From RGIG4608 sp045606265 (GTDB taxonomy: Bacteria > Bacillota > Clostridia > Oscillospirales > CAG-272), in the NCBI GenBank assembly GCA_045606265.1, contig JAZURO010000075.1, positions 1 to 7,529 on the forward strand: a stretch of DNA of 7,529 nucleotides, written 5' to 3'. The position numbers were made by a program, and so were the translations under genes. Shown here one piece after another: positions 1 to 5,250 of this stretch; the stretch's first letter is position 1, and each line of letters starts with the position of its first letter. Under the pieces are notes generated by a model, which was not told the origin of the DNA, did no database searches, and saw nothing but the letters and a program-made list of their open reading frames with translations.

Positions 1-20
1 TCCTTTCTTTTTTACTGCGC

Positions 21-250
21 AGATTACAGGGCGAGAACTCGCGTGAGCGAAGCGAACTAAGGGCAAGTATGCGCCAGCATACTTGGTTGTTTGTTGCTTG
101 CAACAAACTGACTCGAGCCCCGTAATCTTCTATCTAAGTGAGCAGCGGGCAAACTTTTCGTCTTTGCGTAGCAAAGTGACGGCTCACGCAGTCAAGAAAA
201 TTTGGTCGTTTGCCACTCGTGGCAAACTGACTTGAGCCCCGTAATCTTCC
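21..250. repeat. Intergenic hairpin block with two copies of a ~50-nt structured repeat
   Basis: There is no plausible gene here. Bases 82-131 and 201-250 are two direct copies of one unit: a 9-bp hairpin (92... region: GTTTGTTGC/GCAACAAAC at 89-108, and GTTTGCCAC/GTGGCAAAC at 208-227) followed by a shared tail ACTGACTYGAGCCCCGTAATCTTC. The two stems differ at three base pairs, and both sides change each time. Further hairpins are AAGTATGC/GCATACTT (65-84), CTTTGC/GCAAAG (162-176) and GTGAGC/GCTCAC (139-144 with 182-187). AGATTAC at 21-27 is the inverse of GTAATCT at 122-128 and 241-247, so the block looks like a foldback element with defined ends. The sense strand is unknown; it could be a transcribed structured RNA or a short palindromic genomic repeat. 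Confidence 0.6.
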
Positions 251-259
251 ATTAATTTT

Positions 260-499
260 TTATTTGTTACTCAACAAAACTATCTCATCGGGAGTTTCCG
301 GCATTCCCTGCCTTGCCCACTCATCTATCCAGCCGAATATAGCTCCTGCAAACATAGCTTTGGTGTATTTTTCAAGGTTATTCTTTTCTGCTTCAATTTG
401 ACAAGCACTCCTGATATTTTCATATATCATTGATGACAAATTTTGCTTATATAAAAGCAAATACTGTGATTTGTTTTTCAAATAAAATAAGCTATTGTA
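260..499 (-). pseudogene. C-terminal remnant of a TetR/AcrR-family transcriptional regulator
   Basis: The reading frame is open from just after an in-frame TAA at 500-502 to the stop at 260-262. The only start candidate is a TTG at 481, giving 73 residues. The sequence (…YLLLYKQNLSSMIYENI… then AGAIFGWIDEWARQGMPETP near the end) resembles the ligand-binding C-terminal domain of TetR-type repressors, which typically end in a helix of the form GxxxxWxxxGMxExPeE. The N-terminal helix-turn-helix (about 60 residues) and roughly half of the effector domain are absent, so it cannot bind DNA as a TetR repressor. The break lies about 8 bases from the terminator of the upstream phosphatase gene, which suggests a deletion joined the two. 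I see no convincing SD before the TTG. Family assignment is by recognition of the C-terminal pattern only. Confidence 0.6.
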
Positions 500-505
500 T
501 TAGTG

Positions 506-536
506 AAAAAACACCGAGGACCCCCCTCGGTGTTTT
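506..536 (-). terminator. Rho-independent terminator of the alkaline phosphatase gene
   Basis: A perfect 12-bp stem (508-519 with 525-536, core ACACCGAGG/CCTCGGTGT) encloses a 5-nt loop. On the minus strand it is followed by six Ts (complement of 506-511). It begins 14 bases after the phosphatase stop codon. It has a weaker T-run on the plus strand, where no gene ends. Confidence 0.9.
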
Positions 537-549
537 AATTATCCATTCC

Positions 550-1959
550 TTATTTATTGCCCTTAGTCAAGCTCTGGTAAACACTTTGATCGCCAAAATT
601 GTCCTCTCCCATAAGGGCTGCTATTGTATGTGCAATCTGAATGTTCTCAATATTCACATTGTTGAAAAGCTCTGCTTCGTGTCCGTATGCGAAAATCTGC
701 ACGTCAGCGCTGGAATGATCCTCGCTGTTGAACGCAAGACTTCCGTTTCCGTCGGGCAAAAGTGCGCCCGTTTCGTGATCCGCTGTGATAAGCACGAGAG
801 TATCGGGATTATAGAACGCAAATTCCATAAATCTTGCTATTGCCTGATTGAATCTTACAACGGTTTTAAGAACTCCTTCCAAGCTGTTGCTGTGGCAGTT
901 CTTGTCTATGTGTGCTTCCTCGTACATCAGGAAAAATCCCTTTTCATTTGCAGAAACGCTGTTGAGTGTTTCTTCTATTTTTCCTTCAATGGTTGGCATA
1001 TAATTGGCCTTGTAATAGTCAAATCCGCACTCAACGATTGTTCCGTATTTTTCCTGCGTAGCAAGAATAGACCTGAGTATCTCACCCTGACTGTGACGGC
1101 TGCTTGCGTGCGCTGAAAAGCTGGCTGGAGTCGCTCCGTTTTCAATTTCGGTTGACATAACCGCTGCCGCCATACCACGCTCGCTTGCAAGCTCCGTTAA
1201 GGATTTTACGGGGTTCATATCCTTATCAAGACCAATATATTCGTTGTAAGTCTTAACTCCGCACGCAAGCGCTGTTCCACCCGCTGCACTGTCGGTAGTT
1301 CCCGTAAGAGAATCCGTTCTCGACATTCCCATATATGGGAACAAATATCCGTAGAAAAAGTCCTCTCCGTCACCGTAAGGAACGTCGTTTTCAAGATAGT
1401 CAAAAATTAAGGTCTGATTAACACCCATTCCGTCACCAATGAGCAAGATGAAATTCTTGGCTTCTTTGGTTATCGGCTTATGTACTGACGCACTTTCGGG
1501 AATACTTACACTTTGACCGTCGCCCGAAGCATAGGTTTCCATAAAGAAGTACGCCGCAGCGGCAATAACGAAATAGTCACCTTCAAGCGCAACGTGACCT
1601 TCACTTGCCATAATTGCAAATTCAAAGCCCACTGTCTCTGCGTTGAGGGATTCGGAAATTGCCCTTGACGTTTCGCCAACAACTATCTCGTGAGTTCTCT
1701 TTTCAGTATCGTCATCAATTATTTCAAGCTCGATATTGTAGCGCTCACGTGTTGTGTTTTTGATAAATTCGGCTGCTCTTTTGTTGTAATCAAGCCCCTG
1801 CTCATCATATACTATAACAAAGTCTTTAAGCTCGGTTCCGTTTATGGTCGGGGGAGCTATTGGCTTGGTTTCTTCACTGTCGGGTGTGCAGGATGCCAAC
1901 GTGGATAAGATTGAAATGCAAAGAGCTATAACTAAAATTATTGATATTCTCTTTTTCAT
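550..1959 (-). CDS. Lipoprotein alkaline phosphatase (PhoA-type superfamily) with an extra N-terminal domain
   Basis: This is an extracytoplasmic phosphomonoesterase. The chosen ATG at 1959 gives 469 residues and has GGAGG about 6 bases upstream; an in-frame TTG at 1971 overlaps this SD and is rejected. Residues 1-24 form a lipoprotein signal peptide with lipobox LASC (Cys24). Residues about 40-145 form a mixed alpha/beta-looking domain containing HEIVVGETSR, not part of E. coli PhoA. The catalytic domain from about 165 has the motifs expected by comparison with PhoA: LIGDGMG (metal Asp176), TDSAAGGTA (nucleophile Ser224), ATPA (Thr277), SSR (Arg288, phosphate binding), EEAHIDKNCH (Glu347, Asp352, His356), TADHE (Asp394, His395) and EDHSS (His415). 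No key residue is missing. PhoA Asp153 is replaced by Gly. The likely role is phosphate release outside the membrane. Upstream lies a sigma-A-type promoter; no Pho box was recognised. Confidence 0.92.
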   Translation of the reverse strand: MKKRISIILVIALCISILSTLASCTPDSEETKPIAPPTINGTELKDFVIVYDEQGLDYNKRAAEFIKNTTRERYNIELEIIDDDTEKRTHEIVVGETSRAISESLNAETVGFEFAIMASEGHVALEGDYFVIAAAAYFFMETYASGDGQSVSIPESASVHKPITKEAKNFILLIGDGMGVNQTLIFDYLENDVPYGDGEDFFYGYLFPYMGMSRTDSLTGTTDSAAGGTALACGVKTYNEYIGLDKDMNPVKSLTELASERGMAAAVMSTEIENGATPASFSAHASSRHSQGEILRSILATQEKYGTIVECGFDYYKANYMPTIEGKIEETLNSVSANEKGFFLMYEEAHIDKNCHSNSLEGVLKTVVRFNQAIARFMEFAFYNPDTLVLITADHETGALLPDGNGSLAFNSEDHSSADVQIFAYGHEAELFNNVNIENIQIAHTIAALMGEDNFGDQSVYQSLTKGNK

Positions 1960-1987
1960 ATTGTCCTCCAAAAGTTTTTATATATTG

Positions 1988-2016
1988 ATTATATCATATC
2001 GCAGCCGAACTTTCAA
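1988..2016 (-). promoter_or_regulatory. Sigma-A-type promoter of the alkaline phosphatase gene
   Basis: Read on the minus strand, TTGAAA (2016-2011) and TATAAT (1993-1988) are separated by exactly 17 bp. The -10 lies about 28 bases before the ATG, so the leader would be only about 20 nt with the SD GGAGG inside it. It is divergent from the tRNA-Cys promoter, whose -35 begins 37 bp away. Confidence 0.75.
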
Positions 2017-2052
2017 GAGTGGATTTTAGTTAAATAAATATCTTTTTATTAC

Positions 2053-2081
2053 TTGACATTTCAATTTCTTTGTGATATAAT
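2053..2081 (+). promoter_or_regulatory. Consensus sigma-A promoter of tRNA-Cys
   Basis: TTGACA (2053-2058) and TATAAT (2076-2081) are both perfect consensus hexamers with a 17-bp spacer. The -10 ends 19 bases before the first base of the tRNA. This strength is typical for stable RNA genes. Confidence 0.9.
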
Positions 2082-2100
2082 CCATTTGTTTAATTAATGT

Positions 2101-2174
2101 GGCGCCATGGCCAAGCGGTAAGGCAAAGGTCTGCAACACCTCTACCCCCGGTCCGAATCCGGGTGGCGCCTCCA
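2101..2174 (+). tRNA. tRNA-Cys (GCA) with encoded CCA and an atypical T loop
   Basis: The acceptor stem is GGCGCCA (2101-2107) with TGGCGCC (2164-2170). The D stem is GCC/GGC (2110-2112, 2122-2124). The anticodon loop CTGCAAC (2131-2137) carries anticodon GCA at 2133-2135. The T stem is CCCGG/CCGGG (2147-2151, 2159-2163), the discriminator is U at 2171 as expected for Cys, and CCA is encoded at 2172-2174. Two oddities are visible. The T loop reads TCCGAAT, so position 55 (2153) is C instead of the nearly universal U, and the first anticodon-stem pair is an A-C mismatch (2126/2142). A strong promoter and terminator flank it, arguing for a used gene. Confidence 0.93.
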
Positions 2175-2180
2175 AAATAC

Positions 2181-2206
2181 GGACACTCAAACGAGTGTCC
2201 TTTTTT
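2181..2206 (+). terminator. Terminator of tRNA-Cys
   Basis: A perfect 8-bp stem GGACACTC/GAGTGTCC (2181-2188, 2193-2200) with loop AAAC is followed by six Ts, seven bases after the tRNA CCA. Confidence 0.93.
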
Positions 2207-2231
2207 GTTGCTTTCCGGAAAAGATGGCGAA

Positions 2232-2278
2232 TACAGGGCTACTCGCCCTGTACCCTCGCCCGCTTTTGAAAAAGCGGG
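2232..2278. repeat. Two adjacent intergenic palindromes
   Basis: TACAGGGC/GCCCTGTA (2232-2239, 2245-2252) encloses TACTC. Immediately after it, CCCGCTTTT pairs with AAAAGCGGG (2259-2267, 2270-2278). Neither has a T-run, so these are not clear terminators. The first resembles the TTACAGGGCGAG…CTCGC sequence at 24-42, so it may belong to the same family of short palindromic intergenic repeats. Confidence 0.5.
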
Positions 2279-2329
2279 GTAAAACAACAGCGCCAAGCGA
2301 GTGCGAACATAATGTTAATCCAAAAGTTC

Positions 2330-2467
2330 ACGGCTACAATAAGCAGTAGCAAATCGAGGTTTTTTCGTGTTCATACACGAAAATAACAATGCATTGAATA
2401 TTCGCAGAATTTCAATGCTCGATTTGCGCAAGATCAAGTAAACTCTGCACAAACTCTACGGCTACAC
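2330..2467. other. Nested inverted repeats resembling a three-way junction (possible structured RNA)
   Basis: An outer 10-bp inverted repeat GCAAATCGAG/CTCGATTTGC (2349-2358, 2418-2427) encloses two hairpins. The first is TTTTCGTGT/ACACGAAAA (2362-2370, 2375-2383, loop TCAT). The second is GCATTGAA/TTCAATGC (2391-2398, 2411-2418), extended by ATTC/GAAT (2400-2403, 2407-2410) past one bulged T; it shares base 2418 with the outer stem. The 9-mer ACGGCTACA occurs on both sides (2330-2338, 2458-2466). No ORF of note covers it. Which strand, if any, is transcribed is not clear, and no known RNA family was recognised. Confidence 0.5.
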
Positions 2468-2527
2468 CCCAAAAACCATTCAAGGTTTTTCAGGGGCGTG
2501 GGGGCGGTTTTGTAAAAAAGCCCCCAC
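2467..2527. repeat. Two strong consecutive hairpins upstream of the PBP gene
   Basis: CCCCAAAAACC pairs with GGTTTTT-CA-GGGG (2467-2477, 2484-2496). GTGGGGGC then pairs with GCCCCCAC (2498-2505, 2520-2527), with TTTT/AAAA able to pair inside. Neither is followed by a T-run on either strand, so they are not standard terminators. The second hairpin's right arm overlaps the first 34-bp tandem unit. Confidence 0.5.
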
Positions 2528-2606
2528 ATCTTCAGTAAGTAACTTTCAAAAAAGTCCCCACAGTCTTAGTCTGTAACTTCCTCACATCTTTTGTGTGTAA
2601 CTTTCC
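2514..2606. repeat. 34-bp degenerate tandem repeat, about 2.7 copies
   Basis: Units at 2514-2547 and 2548-2581 abut exactly and match at 26 of 34 positions by eye (AAAAAAGYCCCCACA… then GTAACTTYC). A third, head-truncated unit occupies 2582-2606 (CACATCTTTTGTG then TGTAACTTTC). The variable centres of units 2 and 3 can each pair locally: ACAG/CTGT in unit 2 and CACA/TGTG in unit 3. There are no unique spacers, so this is not CRISPR. The third unit runs into the putative PBP promoter. Confidence 0.65.
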
Positions 2607-2620
2607 AAAACAGATATAAA
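2591..2620 (+). promoter_or_regulatory. Candidate promoter of the PBP gene
   Basis: TTGTGT (2591-2596) and TATAAA (2615-2620, in TATAAAAT) are separated by 18 bp. The -35 is weak. It is the best sigma-A-like match between the hairpins and the gene, and its -35 lies inside the third tandem unit. Confidence 0.35.
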
Positions 2621-2662
2621 ATTTTTGTGTTAAGCATTGGAGAGAAGTCAATAATAGTGCTG

Positions 2663-2670
2663 AAAGAAGG
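2663..2670 (+). promoter_or_regulatory. SD sequence that fixes the TTG start of the PBP gene
   Basis: AAAGAAGG ends 7 bases before the TTG at 2678. The in-frame alternatives are a TTG at 2591, inside the repeat array and without an SD, and a GTG at 2657 with only a distant GGAGAG. Both are less good. Confidence 0.7.
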
Positions 2671-2677
2671 TGTTATT

Positions 2678-5086
2678 TTGAAGAAAAAGGGACGGATCAA
2701 GAGGGCGTTGAGCATAATATCGATTATCATTTTAGGTCTTTTTTTATTAATGATTACTACTGCGGGACTGTATATAAGGAGTGTAACCAAGGAGCCGCTT
2801 GATTTATCGCTCTTCGGCTTTGACAGGGCAAATTCGGTAACAAAAATCTTTGTCCGGGAGAACGGAGAGTGGGTAGAATGGCAGGAGGAACGAATCCTCG
2901 GTGAGCAAAATTTCGAGTTTGTTCCAATGAAAGAGATCCCTCAAAATCTGATTGACGCATTCGTTGCCATAGAGGATAAGCATTTTTTTGAGCACGAGGG
3001 CGTTGACTGGTACAGAACGGCAGGAGCTGTCGCAAACTATCTTTTCCACTTTGACGGCAAATTCGGAGCATCTACCATAACGCAGCAGTTAATAAAGAAC
3101 GTAACCGGTGAGGACGAAATAAGCATTGAACGAAAAATCCGTGAAATGGCGTGGGCGCTTGAACTTGAAGAAAAGATGTCAAAGGACGAAATACTTGAAA
3201 TGTATCTGAACGTCATTAATCTATCGGACAATTGCTACGGTATAGGGAGTGCATCACAGCGCTTTTTTTCTAAAAAGACGAGCGAGCTGACTTTGATTGA
3301 ATGCGCCTCCATAGCCGCAATAACGAACAACCCGAGCTATTATAATCCCATAAAGCACCCGGAAAACAACAAGGAAAGACGTGACGTAATACTGTCGCAA
3401 ATGTATGAGCAGGGATATATCACAGCTGATGAATTCAATCAATGCTACGGTAAAGAGGTTGTCCTTCATCCCGACGATAGCGTTGTAAAATCGAGTGTAC
3501 ATTCGTGGTACGTGGATATGGTAATTCAGGACGTTTGTAACGATCTTCAAAGCGAAAAAGGAATGACAAAGCAAGAGGCAAATGCCTGCATTTTCGGCGG
3601 CGGACTTGAAATATATATACAGATTGACAGGGATATTCAAAAAATTATGGAAGAATACTATCAGAATACTGCCAATTTTCCGTCGGAAGAGGGAGCGCAA
3701 AGCTCGATGATAATAATCGACTCACAAAACGGAGATATTCTTGGTGTGGTGGGCGCTGTCGGTGAGAAAAGTGCAAACAGAATACAGAATTATGCAACAG
3801 ACACACTTCGTCCGCCCGGCTCCACAATAAAACCGCTATCTGTATATGCCCCCGCCCTTGAAAAAGGCATTATCAACTATGGAAGCGTTTATGATGACAC
3901 ACCCTATTCCTTTGAAAACGAAAAGGCGTGGCCCAAAAATGCAAACGGTGTCTATCACGGTCTGTCAACTATGAGCTATGCAATGGCAAATTCGACCAAT
4001 ACAATCCCCCTGAAAATCCTTGACGAGCTTGGTCTGTCACATTCGTTCTATTTTCTGCGTGATTACCTTCATCTTGACGACCTTGTTGAGCAAGGATTTG
4101 ACAAAAATGGCGCATTTATCACGGATATGGACTATGCAGCCCTTGCACTCGGTCAGCTTAATTACGGAGTGAGCGTACGTGACATAACCGCTGCATATTC
4201 TATTTTTGCCGACGACGGACTCTATCACAGGGCACGCTCATATTCGCTTGTGAAAAATTCCTATGGCGAGGTTCTGCTTGAAAACAAAGAGAGCAGCGAA
4301 AGAGTAATAAGAGACGCAAACTCCGAAATTATGACTAAGCTCTTAGAGGACGTTGTTTACGGTGGAACCGCAGATTCGCTAACGGTGAAAAATAAGGTCG
4401 CAATAGCAGCAAAAACGGGTACAACACAGGACAACAAGGATCGCTGGTGTATCGGCTACACCCCTTCCCTCATCTGCGGAGTCTGGTATGGCTACGAATA
4501 TCCAAAAGAGATTCCCAAAGCGGAAAAAAATCATTTTTTGAACGCATTTGATACAGTTTTGACACGCATATATGAAAACGATGTGCGATCATCCTATGCT
4601 GACAGAAAATTTGACGAAAGCGCACGTCTTATAGAGGTCAGCTATTGTATAGATTCGGGACTTTTGCCAAGCGAAGCTTGCTTTTACGACATAAGAGGTT
4701 CAAGAATCAAAACGGGATATTTTGCCAAAGGAAGTGAGCCGACTCAACGGTGCCAAACGCATATTTTGGTGGATTATGACATAGTTTGCGGCGGTGTCGC
4801 TACCGTTTTCACTCCCGAAAACCACATTCAAAAGATCGGAATGATAAAAATTGAGAGGGAGTTCCCTCTCAGAATCATCATTTCTGACGCGCAGTATGTC
4901 TATAAAGAGTTAAACGACTCTACTCTGCCCTCATTTGACCCCAGCAAGCCCTTTTTTGCCCCGCTTGAAAGTGCAAAGGATAAAAAATATTTTGGCATAA
5001 GTATGGGCAAAACACAGTTCAACCGTCTTTCAACCTCACATTTCGTCTATCTCGACTTGCTTTTTGTGAAAAATATTATGAGGTAG
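2678..5086 (+). CDS. Bifunctional class A penicillin-binding protein (PBP1a-type)
   Basis: This protein polymerises lipid II into glycan strands and crosslinks the stem peptides at the outer face of the membrane. The TTG start at 2678 gives 802 residues; the frame stays open further upstream, but only this start has a good SD. A basic N-terminus (KKKGRIKR) precedes one membrane anchor at about 10-35. The glycosyltransferase (GT51) domain shows EDKHFFEHEG (catalytic Glu99), GASTITQQLIKN (130-141), the RKIRE…ILEMYLN segment (152-178) and YGIGSASQRFFSK (187-199). The transpeptidase domain shows STIK (nucleophile Ser382, Lys385), STN (439-441) and KTGTT (579-583). The C-terminal 130 residues include a CIDSGLLPSEAC pair common in clostridial PBPs. 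All catalytic motifs are present and the length is normal for the family. A SpoVB-like flippase gene follows on the same strand, fitting an envelope-synthesis role. Which paralogue it is (ponA, pbpF type) cannot be decided. Confidence 0.95.
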   Translation: MKKKGRIKRALSIISIIILGLFLLMITTAGLYIRSVTKEPLDLSLFGFDRANSVTKIFVRENGEWVEWQEERILGEQNFEFVPMKEIPQNLIDAFVAIEDKHFFEHEGVDWYRTAGAVANYLFHFDGKFGASTITQQLIKNVTGEDEISIERKIREMAWALELEEKMSKDEILEMYLNVINLSDNCYGIGSASQRFFSKKTSELTLIECASIAAITNNPSYYNPIKHPENNKERRDVILSQMYEQGYITADEFNQCYGKEVVLHPDDSVVKSSVHSWYVDMVIQDVCNDLQSEKGMTKQEANACIFGGGLEIYIQIDRDIQKIMEEYYQNTANFPSEEGAQSSMIIIDSQNGDILGVVGAVGEKSANRIQNYATDTLRPPGSTIKPLSVYAPALEKGIINYGSVYDDTPYSFENEKAWPKNANGVYHGLSTMSYAMANSTNTIPLKILDELGLSHSFYFLRDYLHLDDLVEQGFDKNGAFITDMDYAALALGQLNYGVSVRDITAAYSIFADDGLYHRARSYSLVKNSYGEVLLENKESSERVIRDANSEIMTKLLEDVVYGGTADSLTVKNKVAIAAKTGTTQDNKDRWCIGYTPSLICGVWYGYEYPKEIPKAEKNHFLNAFDTVLTRIYENDVRSSYADRKFDESARLIEVSYCIDSGLLPSEACFYDIRGSRIKTGYFAKGSEPTQRCQTHILVDYDIVCGGVATVFTPENHIQKIGMIKIEREFPLRIIISDAQYVYKELNDSTLPSFDPSKPFFAPLESAKDKKYFGISMGKTQFNRLSTSHFVYLDLLFVKNIMR

Positions 5087-5130
5087 TATATTTATACCCC
5101 GATTTGTTGGGATTTGCCGATGATTACCAA

Positions 5131-5154
5131 TGTTCTTTGATTAAGAACAGAGTT
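5131..5154 (+). terminator. Possible weak terminator or attenuator after the PBP gene
   Basis: TGTTCTT/AAGAACA (5131-5137, 5143-5149, loop TGATT) is followed by GAGTTTT, a poor T-run. It sits inside a longer 8-bp inverted repeat TTGCCGAT/ATCGGCAA (5114-5121, 5167-5174). It could end the PBP transcript or be part of the leader of the next gene. Confidence 0.35.
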
Positions 5155-5250
5155 TTCTCATATTTTATCGGCAATTCCCTCCTTCATTAATAATTCATAA
5201 CAGCACACTATCTTTGCATATACTTGTAAAAACGAAGGTGGACAAATAAA

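Noticed and set aside
430..1116. 228-residue plus-strand frame antisense to the phosphatase gene
   Set aside because: It lies opposite a well-supported alkaline phosphatase CDS and runs through its terminator. It has no SD and no family resemblance, so it is a shadow frame.
1957..1971. TTG at 1971 as start of the phosphatase
   Set aside because: It overlaps the SD GGAGG that serves the ATG at 1959, and it would add an acidic MEDN before the signal peptide.
2090..2296. Frames on both strands over the tRNA-Cys locus (for example one containing GATRIRTGG)
   Set aside because: These are translations of the tRNA and its terminator, a well-known source of spurious hypothetical proteins.
2330..2466. 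Small transposable element with a 9-bp target duplication (ACGGCTACA)
   Set aside because: The bases next to the direct repeats do not form terminal inverted repeats, and no transposase is nearby. The 9-mer match alone is too weak.
2514..2606. CRISPR-like array
   Set aside because: The 34-bp units abut directly with no spacers, are degenerate, and no cas gene is present.
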